From Paenibacillus lautus NBRC 15380 (lineage in GTDB: Bacteria; Bacillota; Bacilli; Paenibacillales; Paenibacillaceae), in assembly GCF_004000945.1 (NCBI RefSeq), contig NZ_BIMF01000001.1, positions 620,001 through 684,000 of the forward strand: a DNA stretch of 64,000 bases. The letters are read 5' to 3'. Position numbers and translations under genes: made by a program. Shown here in pieces: positions 1-9,312 of the stretch. Under the pieces are notes generated by a model. That model did not search any database. It was given only the letters and a program-made list of their open reading frames with translations, and was not told the DNA's origin. How positions within the stretch are numbered: position 1 is the first letter of the stretch; each line of letters opens with the position of its first letter.

Positions 1-1472
1 TCTTTCAATAAATCTTCTAAATCTCGCGCACTGGACTTAAAGGATTGTGATACATTGTCTCTTACCTTATTGATTGCGATCATTTGATCTGTAAGTTTGT
101 TGAGGCTATCCTTTAATACTTCAAGTCTCTTTGTCATACCCGGGATATCTTTTTCAATATTCCATACGCGATACGCATCACTGCTATTCCCTGTAGCAAT
201 ACGCAGCTCTCTGGAAACATCTCGAAGCTCTTTCGACATTTGATCGATGTCAGCTATGACGGGGATATAAGGCTCTATCGTTGCTTCCATCTTGATCGAA
301 TGCTTTCCTTTGGTGAAATAGAAATCAAAGGATTCCCCATCCGTATTCGCAAGCGATACCTTTTTCCAGTCGCTGTTATATGGAAACGGAACGTTTTTCA
401 TTTCGTTAAAAGGAATTTCACCGTCGATATATATATTTCGGAATACCGTAGCGTTTTTACGTAAATTTTGTTTTACTCGGAATGTCAGATTATATAAGCC
501 ATCTTCCGGAACTTCGAAATCCCATATTATCGCCTGACCGCCTTTGTTCCATCCCGTACCACCGATCGTATTAAATCGAACGAGATCGAGCGACTTAGGC
601 TGGGATAAAGGGCTCCGATCATACTGTGTTTGAATCGAAGATGAGTTTTTAAGACTAAACTGTTCACCCTCGATGACAATGGCTTCCTTGCTACCCCTCG
701 CAGCAGTCGCTGGATACGATTTTTTCACGTCTTCATAATTAGCAATCGCTTCAGGGGCCTCTAAACGAAATGATTTCAGCGCAACCGACTGACGAATCGT
801 TTCCATGCGAATCGTGTTTTCGCCTTTGTTCAAATGCCATTGTAACGGTTTGCTATAGGACCCTTCAGAATCCCGAAAGGAGGTCGTTTTCCAGCCCACT
901 TCTTCGTCAATCAAAGAGCGAAGTTGATTGCCTTCATCATCATATTTTTCAGGTCTTACTTCAGCAAATCGTCGTTCCAGGGAGACCGAGTGTGCCTCAC
1001 GAAACGGATATTCTCCGTTGATCTGGACACTCATGATCACCGACTGGCGTCCGGTCCCATCTTTTGAAAGAAACGGGTGATAATCCGCAGCCAGCTCATA
1101 GATCCCTTCTTGATCTACATTTACTTTGTACTCTACCCAGCCTTTAGGCTGTGACCATAGAAGAACATCATTCTCACCTTCATAGGTACCGACAGAGACA
1201 ACAGCATCATCCGATTTCGCATGATAGGCTTTGGCGTCAATCTCAATCCCCTTCGTGCCCATCGGGATCTTCTTCTGTTCCCATTCTTTCGAAATCGTAT
1301 AAAAATACGGTTCATGACTCGTAAAATCTTGAGTAAGTGAATCCTGACTACTTGTTTCTGCAATCTTGGAATCACCTTGTGCGTTACCTGGTAACACCGG
1401 ACTGCCTATTAGGGCTACGGATAAGATAACGAGCAATAATCGGTTAAGAAATTTAATACTTCTCTTTACCAT
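1..1472 (-). CDS. Large secreted protein with carbohydrate-binding-like domains (C-terminus outside window)
   Basis: An open frame runs from an ATG at 1472-1470 off the left edge, about 490 codons, preceded by GGAGGG at 7 nt spacing. The N-terminus is a signal peptide (MVKRS, hydrophobic LLLVILSVALIG, cleavage near GNAQG) without a lipobox cysteine. Two stretches look like jelly-roll carbohydrate-binding domains: roughly residues 60-235 (VEYKVNVDQEGIYELAADY, then FR.EAHSVSLERRF and NTIRMETI) and 250-410 (WDFEVPEDGLYNLTFRV, then HSIKMEATIEP). A helical segment follows (MSKELREVSRELRIAT and later). From memory, Paenibacillus proteins of this type continue into a solute-binding domain; that part is not visible, so the exact role is inference. 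It starts 13 bases after the stop of the ATPase gene and is probably co-transcribed with it. Confidence 0.75.
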   Translation of the reverse strand, partial: MVKRSIKFLNRLLLVILSVALIGSPVLPGNAQGDSKIAETSSQDSLTQDFTSHEPYFYTISKEWEQKKIPMGTKGIEIDAKAYHAKSDDAVVSVGTYEGENDVLLWSQPKGWVEYKVNVDQEGIYELAADYHPFLSKDGTGRQSVIMSVQINGEYPFREAHSVSLERRFAEVRPEKYDDEGNQLRSLIDEEVGWKTTSFRDSEGSYSKPLQWHLNKGENTIRMETIRQSVALKSFRLEAPEAIANYEDVKKSYPATAARGSKEAIVIEGEQFSLKNSSSIQTQYDRSPLSQPKSLDLVRFNTIGGTGWNKGGQAIIWDFEVPEDGLYNLTFRVKQNLRKNATVFRNIYIDGEIPFNEMKNVPFPYNSDWKKVSLANTDGESFDFYFTKGKHSIKMEATIEPYIPVIADIDQMSKELRDVSRELRIATGNSSDAYRVWNIEKDIPGMTKRLEVLKDSLNKLTDQMIAINKVRDNVSQSFKSSARDLEDLLK

Positions 1473-1485
1473 TCGTATCCCTCCA

Positions 1486-2604
1486 TCACTTTGTTAATAG
1501 AACCCCAGTATCTTTATGGAAAAATAATGCTTTGTTCATATCCACTGCGACAGCGGTTCTCATTCCATCGTCAAAGTGATAGCGTGGGTGGGCACGGGCA
1601 ACTAGATATTTCTCGAGACCAATATTCATATGGTAGTAACGGTCAGATCCAACAAATTCACTTATTTCCATCGTTCCGTTAATAATTGATTGTGGATACG
1701 CTTCCAACATAATTTCCTCAAAGCTAATGTTTTCTGGACGCATTCCGATAATGATTCCCCGGTCTACAAGATTCATCTGTCTAATCGTGTGAGCTTGCTT
1801 CTCTGTGAGCCTGAGCCCGAAGCGCTTCGTATGGAATTCAAGGAATCCATCACGCTCTTCGATTTTACCGGTCACAAAATTCATCGGCGGATTCCCAATA
1901 AAGTTAGCTACGAACAGATTAGCAGGTTCATTATAAATGACCTCTGGCGTATCTACCTGTTGAACAATCCCCTTCTCCATAACCACAATACGGTCGCCCA
2001 TCGTCATCGCTTCAATCTGATCATGGGTAACATAAATCGTCGTGACCCCAATTTTTTTGTGAAGGCGAATAATTTCCGAACGCATTTGTACACGCAGTTT
2101 AGCATCCAAGTTGGAGAGCGGTTCATCCATAAGAAATGCCTGTGGGGTACGAACGATTGCCCGGCCTAGTGCAACCCGTTGACGCTGACCGCCAGATAAT
2201 TCTCTTGGTTTACGGTCCAAAAAATTCTCAATTTCCAGTACACGGGCAGCCCGTTTAACCGATGACTCAATTTCATGTTTCGGGAGCTTTCTCATTTGCA
2301 AACCAAAGGCAATATTATCGTAGACAGACATGTTCGGGTATAACGCATAGTTTTGGAATACCATCGATATATCACGGTCTTTGGGCGGCATATCATTCAC
2401 AATCGTATCGCCGATGTATATTTCGCCTTCTGAAATATCTTCTAATCCCGCAAGCATACGTAATGTTGTCGACTTCCCACATCCTGAAGAACCTACAAAG
2501 ACAAGAAATTCTTCATCCTCAACTTCGAGGTTGAAGTCCTTCACCGCGTATTCTTTATATTTTCCGTAACGTTTGTGAACATGATTAAAAATAATTCTCG
2601 ACAC
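1486..2604 (-). CDS. Sugar ABC transporter ATP-binding protein, MsmX/UgpC family
   Basis: Energises CUT1-type carbohydrate importers at the cytoplasmic face. I chose the GTG at 2604-2602 because AAAGGAGG lies 7 nt upstream and the protein then begins [13 protein letters not shown], as family members do; the longer in-frame ATG at 2736 would run through the promoter boxes. The 372 residues match the usual 365-375. Visible motifs are Walker [10 protein letters not shown] (38-46), Q-loop VFQNYALYP, signature LSGGQRQR (136-143), Walker B AFLMDEP (156-162) and the H-loop in YVTHDQIEA, followed by a TOBE-type regulatory domain (IIGMRPENI). MsmX-type ATPases are often shared by several importers, which fits the three nearby binding proteins. 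Transcription is probably from the boxed promoter at 2654-2708. Confidence 0.93.
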   Translation of the reverse strand: MSRIIFNHVHKRYGKYKEYAVKDFNLEVEDEEFLVFVGSSGCGKSTTLRMLAGLEDISEGEIYIGDTIVNDMPPKDRDISMVFQNYALYPNMSVYDNIAFGLQMRKLPKHEIESSVKRAARVLEIENFLDRKPRELSGGQRQRVALGRAIVRTPQAFLMDEPLSNLDAKLRVQMRSEIIRLHKKIGVTTIYVTHDQIEAMTMGDRIVVMEKGIVQQVDTPEVIYNEPANLFVANFIGNPPMNFVTGKIEERDGFLEFHTKRFGLRLTEKQAHTIRQMNLVDRGIIIGMRPENISFEEIMLEAYPQSIINGTMEISEFVGSDRYYHMNIGLEKYLVARAHPRYHFDDGMRTAVAVDMNKALFFHKDTGVLLTK

Positions 2605-2653
2605 TGGAATTCCTCCTTTGCATGATCCCGCCTCAATCATTACCTTGATTTGA

Positions 2654-2708
2654 ATCTTAACAAAATTTTTGTGGGGGTAGTGTGAGGATGATGTGTGTTT
2701 CGTGTGAA
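2654..2708 (-). promoter_or_regulatory. Promoter A with four 11-bp-phased TTCACA-type boxes (ATPase gene)
   Basis: Read on the + strand, TGTG-starting units begin at 2670, 2681, 2692 and 2703, exactly 11 bp apart; on the transcribed strand they read TTCACA, CACACA, CTCACA, CCCACA separated by 5 nt. The last box is followed by 10 nt and then TAAGAT (2659-2654), a plausible -10. This is the geometry of OmpR/PhoB-family activator sites. Equivalent arrays stand before three other units in this block. Confidence 0.7.
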
Positions 2709-2751
2709 TATGGTCTGATCTCCCACCATTCGACAAAGGGGGATTACATTA

Positions 2752-2784
2752 GAGCAAGCCTGCCTTTGATAGACAAGCCTGCTC
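2752..2784 (-). terminator. Possible terminator hairpin after the lipoprotein gene at 2832
   Basis: An 11-bp inverted repeat (arms 2752-2762 and 2774-2784, 11-nt loop) pairs fully in leftward RNA when two G-U pairs are allowed, while rightward RNA has two mismatches. There is no clear U-tract on the leftward side, so termination is uncertain. Confidence 0.4.
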
Positions 2785-2831
2785 ATTGTTCTTTTTATAC
2801 TTTATTTGTTAAATTTTGTATTACGGGACTT

Positions 2832-4214
2832 TTACTGTCTCTTAGCCATGGCATCTTTGATTTTCGCCTCAGACTCTTCCTGCAATACTCTTAGAAATTC
2901 TGGAATGTTCATGTCTGACTCGGAGAATTTCAGAAGACTTCCTGAAAGATCCACATATTGATCCCATTTGCTGATCGTTGTTGGAATTGCCGGCTCACGA
3001 GAGAAGAATGCACTAATATCCTTGCCGTCATATACTTCGAGATCTGCACCAAACTCTTCATAAACTTTCGGATCGGTTAGGACTGGGCGGTCCCCTATTC
3101 TGGCTAATGTGGTCTGATGCTCGGGAGACACATATTCGGCAAGAACTTCAAACGCTGCATCTTTATGCTCACTGTATTTATTAATAATGAATGGATGTGA
3201 GAATGAAGCCGGTGCAACATTCGGTAATTCCGGCCATACCGGTACAGGTACGGATTGAACGTTCTTCGCAATTTCCGGATCACCCACACCCCATTTAATG
3301 TAACCGGGCCAAGATACGATCATTGCGACGTTTTTATTTTGGAAAGAGTAATCTTTTCTGACTTCCGGATCACTACTGTAAATACCAGGGATGCTGTAGA
3401 ACTTCTTCATCAATTCAAGGTATTTAGTAACTGCCGGTTCCTTCGTAATCAATACCTCACCGGTCTCTGGGTCTGTCAGGTTCACATTCAATTGTTTTAG
3501 AGGCACCAAGGCTTCCGTACCTGCAAACCCAGGACCCATCTCCAGCCCATGATATTGTATGCCGTCTCTCTCACCGGTCAATTTCTTTGCAAGCTCAACC
3601 ATGTCATCCCATGTTAGATCTTGTGCTGGATAAGGGACTCCAAACAGATCGAACACCTCTTTGTTGTAATACATCGTATAATTGTCACTGGCTGTAGGCA
3701 TACCTAGCAATCTGCCCTCAGAATCGACTAAACGCCAATAAGCTATAATGGAAGGGTCTATACCACTAAGATCAAATTGATGGGATTCAATCAACTCATC
3801 GAGCGGTTCAATCATATCTAGCTCTTGCAACGCGTCAATTCCCCAGTTGGCATAGATGATGTCCGGAACGATTTGTTTCGCGTTCAGCTCTTGTAATGGC
3901 TCTAACTGGGCTTGGGAGTCGACTAATTCAATCTTAATATTAGGAAGCTTCTCATCAATATCCTTAAAAAGTTTATCGAACGCCTCTTGTCCCCATGGAT
4001 ACAAAATCTTGATAGTAACCTCATCTGTCGATACGACCTGTTCATCTTCTGTTTTTGCATCCGTGGATGGCGTATCCTTGGATGGTGTATCCGCGGACAC
4101 CGATTCTGTTATGCCATCTTGCTTGTCACCATCATCTGTATTGCACCCTGATAACAACATGGAGATTGACAAAATAAACACGAACAGTAGGACTAATGTG
4201 CGTTTCAGCTTCAT
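2832..4214 (-). CDS. Extracellular sugar-binding lipoprotein (UgpB-like, CUT1)
   Basis: A 460-residue solute-binding protein for a sugar ABC importer, anchored outside the membrane. The N-terminus has a lipoprotein signal with the lipobox LLSGC (cysteine near residue 24) and a Thr/Asp/Ser-rich linker. The mature start VTIKILYPWGQEAFDKL, the central MYYNKEVFDLFGVPYP and LTWDDMVELAKKLTGERDG are typical of extracellular solute-binding protein family 1. A GGGGGG purine run lies 8 nt before the ATG. It is clearly paralogous to the proteins at 4243 and 10183, which share the PWG start and the YYNKEIFD motif. It follows the 4243 gene after 28 bases, so the two are probably one transcript that begins at the fucosidase. 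The substrate is unknown; a fucosylated glycan is a guess from context. Confidence 0.9.
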   Translation of the reverse strand: MKLKRTLVLLFVFILSISMLLSGCNTDDGDKQDGITESVSADTPSKDTPSTDAKTEDEQVVSTDEVTIKILYPWGQEAFDKLFKDIDEKLPNIKIELVDSQAQLEPLQELNAKQIVPDIIYANWGIDALQELDMIEPLDELIESHQFDLSGIDPSIIAYWRLVDSEGRLLGMPTASDNYTMYYNKEVFDLFGVPYPAQDLTWDDMVELAKKLTGERDGIQYHGLEMGPGFAGTEALVPLKQLNVNLTDPETGEVLITKEPAVTKYLELMKKFYSIPGIYSSDPEVRKDYSFQNKNVAMIVSWPGYIKWGVGDPEIAKNVQSVPVPVWPELPNVAPASFSHPFIINKYSEHKDAAFEVLAEYVSPEHQTTLARIGDRPVLTDPKVYEEFGADLEVYDGKDISAFFSREPAIPTTISKWDQYVDLSGSLLKFSESDMNIPEFLRVLQEESEAKIKDAMAKRQ

Positions 4215-4242
4215 CTAACATTCCCCCCAATGCATTCCAGGT

Positions 4243-5628
4243 TTATTGCTTGGATTGTTCTTCCTTGATCTTGATTTCTGATTCTTCCTTCAGCACGCGT
4301 GTGAATTCAGCTATATTCAAATCGGTAGTCGCAAACTTGGTAAGTGCCTCACTAAACGCAACATGCCGATCCCATGGACTTTTACGTGCTGGTGGTTCTG
4401 CAAATGGATTTTGGAACATCGCAGTGACATTTTTGTCTGTATAGGTTGGATCGTCTGCACCGAACAATTTCCCGTCCTCTTGGCTTAAGGATACAGAAGG
4501 AGTACCCATTCTCATCCGGTACTGTAACTGGTAATCAGGGGAGATCAGGTAAGATAACACTTGCAGTGCCGCTTCTTTATTTTCACTGAAATCATTGATG
4601 ATCCATGGGTGAGCACCTGGTTTAGGAGCTATACCCGGCATATCTGCAAACGACGGAACGGGAACCAAATCCATACTCTTCTCATATTCAACTCTCTCTT
4701 CTCCTTCTCCACCAAACCAAGTTAGGAAGCCATGCCAGTTCACGACCATTGCAGCTGTTTTGCCCTCAAACTTATTTGGTTCTTCTGGATTATAGATATT
4801 GGGGATACTGAAATACTTTTTGAGAACTTCCATCATCTTTGCAAATTTCGGATCTTTATCGAACAAGATTTCCCCCGTTTCCGGGTCTGTATAGTTCATA
4901 GATAATTGATTAAATAACGCCGTTGGCATGGCCCCTAAATCAAGACCACTATATTGAACACCATCTTTCTTTACAGTCAGCTTCTTAGCCAGGTCAAGAA
5001 GTTCATCCCAAGTCATATTGTCAGTCGGATATTCAGCACCTAACAGGTCAAATATTTCTTTGTTATAGTACAATGCGAGAACATCTCCAGCATCAGGTAG
5101 ACCAATCAGGCGTCCCTCTTTGTCTCTTGAACGTAATTCCTGAAGTAACTGTGGGTTGACTCCACTTAAATCAACGCCGTACTCTTCAATCATTTCGTCC
5201 AGACCGAAGACCATCTCAAGTTCTTCAAATGGGGCTTGACCGGTGTAACCTAATACAATATCAGGAACAATCCCTTGCGCACTTAATTCCTGCATATTCT
5301 CTGCCGTTCCGTTCCAGTCAACATGCTCCACTGTCACATGAGGGAATTGCTCTTGAATCGGATCAAGCATTCGCGGTGTGAAATAATCGATGCCCCAAGG
5401 CGTCGCTATTTTCAGCGTTACGGGCTCATCACTAAATTGTTTGACAGGCTCTTTCGGTTCCTCTTCCTTTTCCTCTTCCTTGTTTGTATCGGTATTATTT
5501 GTATCCGTAGCTTCAGGCTGGCTTTCCGGTTCATTCGCTGTATTACCCGAGCTGCTGCAAGCGGTTACAAGAATGGTAAACATAAGGCACAGCACCATGA
5601 GTACATTCCACATTTTTCGGTTTTTCAT
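4243..5628 (-). CDS. Extracellular sugar-binding lipoprotein (UgpB-like, CUT1)
   Basis: A second solute-binding lipoprotein of 461 residues. I use the ATG at 5628 (MKNRKMWNVLMVL); in-frame GTG (5631) and TTG (5637) starts are also possible behind the same GAGGGGG. The lipobox is LVTAC, followed by an acidic linker rich in Glu and Thr. Family-1 binding-protein features are VTLKIATPWGIDYF, ALYYNKEIFDLLGAEYP, MTWDELLDLAKKLTVKKDG and TAAMVVNWHGFL. It lies 51 bases after the fucosidase stop and 28 bases before the next lipoprotein, which suggests one operon. Two adjacent paralogues with no permease between them is unusual; either they serve different ligands of one importer or the permeases lie left of the window. 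Confidence 0.9.
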   Translation of the reverse strand: MKNRKMWNVLMVLCLMFTILVTACSSSGNTANEPESQPEATDTNNTDTNKEEEKEEEPKEPVKQFSDEPVTLKIATPWGIDYFTPRMLDPIQEQFPHVTVEHVDWNGTAENMQELSAQGIVPDIVLGYTGQAPFEELEMVFGLDEMIEEYGVDLSGVNPQLLQELRSRDKEGRLIGLPDAGDVLALYYNKEIFDLLGAEYPTDNMTWDELLDLAKKLTVKKDGVQYSGLDLGAMPTALFNQLSMNYTDPETGEILFDKDPKFAKMMEVLKKYFSIPNIYNPEEPNKFEGKTAAMVVNWHGFLTWFGGEGEERVEYEKSMDLVPVPSFADMPGIAPKPGAHPWIINDFSENKEAALQVLSYLISPDYQLQYRMRMGTPSVSLSQEDGKLFGADDPTYTDKNVTAMFQNPFAEPPARKSPWDRHVAFSEALTKFATTDLNIAEFTRVLKEESEIKIKEEQSKQ

Positions 5629-5679
5629 CACAATCAATTCCCCCTCGCATATATGAACAATAAAATGAATTCTAATTCT

Positions 5680-6948
5680 TTATTCGGAATCATAGGTCTC
5701 CCCTACATGATAGATAGCAAGCTGGCGAATTGAAGGTACACCTTCACAATCTGTTATTTCTAACTGAACGCCTCGCACTTTAATCGCAGGGATGCGAATA
5801 ATGGCTTTATGTCCAATGTTTCTTCCTTCATACACCGTGATGGAGCGATGTGTTTTTTCAGTCGTTACGTTAATTCGGAAACTCCGAACATGCTCTCCAT
5901 CCGTTAAGTCCTCTTGAATAAGAATATGATCGATTACATGCGGCTTCGTGGCCTCGTAAGACCATCCTGAATGATTCGGCGAACATTGTTCGATTGAAGC
6001 AATAGGATGCTCAAATCTTCTACGGATCTCATCACCCATTGCCTGTAACTGTGCTGTGTCTTTTGCAGGTAGAAGACCCTCTCGATCGGGTCCGATATTC
6101 AAGAGCAAGTTAGCGCCCCGGCCTACCGAATAATAATACAAGCCCATCAGTTGATTCAGACTCTTGACGGTGTGTTCATCACTGTCACTATAGAACCAAT
6201 TCGCCCGCATCTGTACATCACATTCCGCAGGTAACCATATCTGTTCACCTAATGCTTCTTTCTGCTCCGTTAAGATCGAAAACTCGGTTGCATCTGTTAC
6301 ATTCCAGCACGGAATTGGCGCAATCCCATCCTCATTACCTACCCACCGGAAATTAGGATCGCCCATATTAAAGATCAATATATTCGGCTGCAATCTGCGA
6401 ATTTCTCCAATAATTCTTGGCCAGTCGTATTCATGATCCTCAGATCCACATCCGTCAAACCACAATATATCAATGTCCCCATAGTCCCCAAGCAGCTCCG
6501 TAATTTGATTCACGAAGTAATCATCATATGCCTTGGCATCCTGATTATAGAAATCTGCCGAGCCATCAAACGGAGAGTAATACAATCCTGGTCTCACATC
6601 ATACTTGCGACAAGCATCAACGAACTCCTTAACAACATCCCCTTTTCCTTCTTTCCATGGGGACTGTGCCACAGTGAAAGAGCTATACTTCGATGGCCAA
6701 TTGGAGAAACCATCATGATGTTTGGCTGTTAATACCGCATACTCCATTCCTGCTTCTTTTGCTGTTCGAATCCACTGCTCACAATCTAGCTGAACTGGAT
6801 TGAATGCCGAAGGCGACATCGGACGTTTATCAAAATCAACATACCCCTCATAGAATGTACGCAGGCCAAAATGCAGAAACAGACCGAATTCCCAGCCCTG
6901 ATACTCTAACTGCCTAAGAGTCGGTTTGATCATCGTATTCGTTATCAT
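5680..6948 (-). CDS. Alpha-L-fucosidase, glycoside hydrolase family 29
   Basis: Hydrolyses terminal alpha-L-fucosides with retention of configuration. The 422-residue protein has the GH29 barrel: WEFGLFLHFGLRTF at the start, AVLTAKHHDGFSNWP (about 71-85), GLYYSPFDGS and DILWFDGCGS, in which Asp165 matches the GH29 nucleophile. The C-terminal 80 residues (VRSFRINVTTEKTHRSITVYEG) form a small beta-domain of the kind that follows the barrel. There is no signal peptide, so the enzyme should be cytoplasmic and act on imported oligosaccharides. The start ATG has AAGGGGG about 9 nt upstream. It is the first gene after promoter B and probably heads the operon with the two lipoproteins. A related but distinct GH29 lies at 29060. 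Confidence 0.93.
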   Translation of the reverse strand: MITNTMIKPTLRQLEYQGWEFGLFLHFGLRTFYEGYVDFDKRPMSPSAFNPVQLDCEQWIRTAKEAGMEYAVLTAKHHDGFSNWPSKYSSFTVAQSPWKEGKGDVVKEFVDACRKYDVRPGLYYSPFDGSADFYNQDAKAYDDYFVNQITELLGDYGDIDILWFDGCGSEDHEYDWPRIIGEIRRLQPNILIFNMGDPNFRWVGNEDGIAPIPCWNVTDATEFSILTEQKEALGEQIWLPAECDVQMRANWFYSDSDEHTVKSLNQLMGLYYYSVGRGANLLLNIGPDREGLLPAKDTAQLQAMGDEIRRRFEHPIASIEQCSPNHSGWSYEATKPHVIDHILIQEDLTDGEHVRSFRINVTTEKTHRSITVYEGRNIGHKAIIRIPAIKVRGVQLEITDCEGVPSIRQLAIYHVGETYDSE

Positions 6949-6974
6949 AGTGAGCCCCCTTCAACTTTTTTATA

Positions 6975-7029
6975 ATCGTAACAATTCTGTTGTGAAGGTG
7001 GTGTGAAGATCCTGCGTATTTCATGTGAT
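6975..7029 (-). promoter_or_regulatory. Promoter B with four 11-bp-phased TTCACA-type boxes (fucosidase operon)
   Basis: Units start at 6991, 7002, 7013 and 7024 on the + strand (TGTGAA, TGTGAA, TGCGTA, TGTGAT), 11 bp apart. On the transcribed strand the two promoter-proximal boxes are perfect TTCACA. Ten nt after the last box is TACGAT (6980-6975), a candidate -10, giving the same layout as promoter A. Confidence 0.72.
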
Positions 7030-7042
7030 GATCCATAACGAT

Positions 7043-7078
7043 AAATAGCAGTAAGGACGAGTGTCCTTACTGCTATTT
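7043..7078 (-). terminator. Strong hairpin terminator after the membrane-protein gene
   Basis: A perfect 16-bp stem (7043-7058 with 7063-7078) and 4-nt loop lies 40 bases beyond the 7118 stop codon, with AT-rich arm ends that give short U runs. It separates the two-component operon from promoter B. Confidence 0.8.
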
Positions 7079-7117
7079 AAAAAGATTAATTATGTATCAG
7101 GAATTCATTGCACTTGT

Positions 7118-7882
7118 TCATGCAGACGCTTTGTTTGACAACAACTGCTGCATGAAAGCAATTTGAACAGCACCCATGACAACGGCACAAATGGGTATCG
7201 CCATAGCTACTGCAGCTGGGCTCCACAGATAGTGCAGTAGCAAGCTAATTACACCTGAACTTATCATCATGACAATAATAAGACCTGACGTGTTCAAACT
7301 TGACGCTTTAAAATAACGCCTGCTCTGCCGGAATGCTGCATCCACATTCAATTGATCGACAACTATACAATATTCTACATAAATAAAGTTGATTCGGAGC
7401 ATGACAAATATAACGAGGGACAGAAATAGTCCGATAACACTTAGAAACGCTGCCAATAACGTTGTAATTGCTGTCTTTGCTGCTGTTATGATCATAAACA
7501 GGAGGATAAAGCGGACCACGTATGTTTTGCCGTCTTTCATAAATTGACCGATTGAATTTGGGCTGCCTTCTACAACATTACGCAAAGAAGCAATATAAGC
7601 CCCCTGAGCAAAAGCCATCAGTATCAGCATGAAGATAACAGGAATCCACGCTCTCACGGATACCGAATCACCCATAAACTGCATTTGATTGATAAGCTGC
7701 GGAATATTACTAACATAACTGACCGATGGAATTCCCATCTCCAGAATAAGACGCACGGATAGTGAAGGCACACCAATAAAACCAACAATCGTAAGCCCTA
7801 TAATGAATGACAGCGCATCCAAAATAATCGGATACATAATAATTAATGGGTTTTTGAATAGCAAGCGGAATGCTTTTTTCAT
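7118..7882 (-). CDS. Multi-pass membrane protein of unknown function, third gene of the two-component operon
   Basis: A 254-residue integral membrane protein with about six hydrophobic segments (for example PIILDALSFIIGLTIVGFIG, IPVIFMLILMAFAQGAYIA, FILLFMIITAAKTAITTLL, GLIIVMMISSGVISLL). The layout resembles the broad group of DUF975/DUF4013-like inner-membrane proteins, but I see no diagnostic motif. It starts 18 bases after the kinase stop and is followed by a strong terminator, so it is the last gene of a regulator-kinase-membrane protein operon. It could be an accessory sensor for the kinase or a membrane-stress protein; that is inference from position only. Confidence 0.7.
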   Translation of the reverse strand: MKKAFRLLFKNPLIIMYPIILDALSFIIGLTIVGFIGVPSLSVRLILEMGIPSVSYVSNIPQLINQMQFMGDSVSVRAWIPVIFMLILMAFAQGAYIASLRNVVEGSPNSIGQFMKDGKTYVVRFILLFMIITAAKTAITTLLAAFLSVIGLFLSLVIFVMLRINFIYVEYCIVVDQLNVDAAFRQSRRYFKASSLNTSGLIIVMMISSGVISLLLHYLWSPAAVAMAIPICAVVMGAVQIAFMQQLLSNKASA

Positions 7883-7900
7883 TATGAAGTAAAACCTCCG

Positions 7901-9310
7901 TTACAACTTATATGGCGAATATGAGTTTACCGGCAACTCGGTTTTGGGCGAGCGGGCTAACGGAATATCAATTCGAAACATCGAACCTTCACCTATCTTA
8001 CTTTCTGCTTGAATAGTTCCCCCATGAGCTTCAATCAGTGCTTTAGCAATACTTAATCCAACTCCAATTCCACCTGAATCTCTAGAACGGGCTTTATCTG
8101 CCCGATAAAACCGGTTGAATATAAGCGGCAAATCATGCTCCGATATCCCTATTCCGTTATCTCTACAATAAATCGTAACCATTTCTTTGTAATCAATGGT
8201 GACTCCCACATCGATGCTCCCTCCGATTGCCGTATACTTGATCGCATTGGAAATAATATTCGTCATAATTTGGACGAAACGGTCAGGATCTACTTCCACG
8301 TGACAAGGAGTATAGATGGTATGCAGAGTGAAATTTATATCCTTGGCTTTAGCTAAGAAGATTAAATTCTCGTAAACATCCTTCAACAGATTACGTATAT
8401 CTATTGATTCGGTATCAAGCTGGAATTTAGCACCCTCTGCTTCCGACAATTTTTCTACATCATCCACAAGGCGGCATAACCGATTAATTTCGACGTAAAT
8501 ACGATTTAAATTCTCTTCATTTGCTGGATATATACCATCAACAAGCGCCTCCATTCTGGATAACATAGAAGTTAGCGGAGTACGAAGTTCATGCGTTAAA
8601 TCTTGCATCGATTGTTCCCGCCAATGTTCTTGGTTATTCAAATCTACGACAAGCTTATTCATCGAAGTAATTAGCTGATTCAGCTCCAACGTTCCTGTTC
8701 CCGTTTCCGAAATTAAAGTGTCTCTATGCCCCCCAGCAATACGTTTCGCCTGAAGACTGCTTAAACGAAGCGGCTTCGACAATCGTATAGCGAGAAGATA
8801 ACAGGTAGTTACTATAAGACATAATAAGATAATGGCAATACCACCGCTACCTCCAAATAAAGCAAACGAAAAAAACGATGCGGAAGGAAGATTGAAATCA
8901 TGATCCAAATCAACCGTAGCATCCAAAATTCCGATTAACTGGCCATCGACATAAATCGGACTGCTCGCCGTGAAGGGACGACTATATTGCTGACTTTCCA
9001 GCCCTGAATCATACAGCACTTCTTCATGGTCCGGAGCATAATAGCGTACACTCATTGAATATACATTGACTGCCTGTTTAAGCCAGTCCATCTTCTCGAC
9101 CGATAGCTTGCCCGGTTCTAGATGAGTTCGCAAAATAAAGGCAATTTTCTGCGTTTGATCCTCTGCAAACTTCATCTTATAAACCTCTATTGAACGATCT
9201 AATGAAACACGGAATAGGAAATAGGCTGCTAACAAAAAGAACAAAGTCGTCAAAATAAGGGTGATAAAAAGAATGCAATGTGTCTGGCGTAATCTATTCC
9301 ACAGTTCCAT
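7901..9310 (-). CDS. Sensor histidine kinase (HAMP, HisKA, HATPase)
   Basis: Membrane sensor kinase of 469 residues. It has a first membrane segment at about 13-33, an extracytoplasmic sensor region to about 150 (IYVDGQLIGILDATVDLD looks like the end of a Cache/PAS-like fold), a second segment at about 155-176 and a HAMP linker. The H-box is DLTHELRTPLTSM (His240), with N-box NIISNAIKYT, G1 DNGIGI, F-box LIFNRFYRADKA and G2 GIGVGLSIAKALIEAHGG. It begins 2 nt after the response-regulator stop codon, so the two are translationally coupled. No PAS domain follows HAMP, unlike B. subtilis PhoR. The neighbouring transport genes suggest it senses a sugar-linked or envelope signal. Confidence 0.92.
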   Translation of the reverse strand: MELWNRLRQTHCILFITLILTTLFFLLAAYFLFRVSLDRSIEVYKMKFAEDQTQKIAFILRTHLEPGKLSVEKMDWLKQAVNVYSMSVRYYAPDHEEVLYDSGLESQQYSRPFTASSPIYVDGQLIGILDATVDLDHDFNLPSASFFSFALFGGSGGIAIILLCLIVTTCYLLAIRLSKPLRLSSLQAKRIAGGHRDTLISETGTGTLELNQLITSMNKLVVDLNNQEHWREQSMQDLTHELRTPLTSMLSRMEALVDGIYPANEENLNRIYVEINRLCRLVDDVEKLSEAEGAKFQLDTESIDIRNLLKDVYENLIFLAKAKDINFTLHTIYTPCHVEVDPDRFVQIMTNIISNAIKYTAIGGSIDVGVTIDYKEMVTIYCRDNGIGISEHDLPLIFNRFYRADKARSRDSGGIGVGLSIAKALIEAHGGTIQAESKIGEGSMFRIDIPLARSPKTELPVNSYSPYKL

Positions 9311-9312
9311 TA

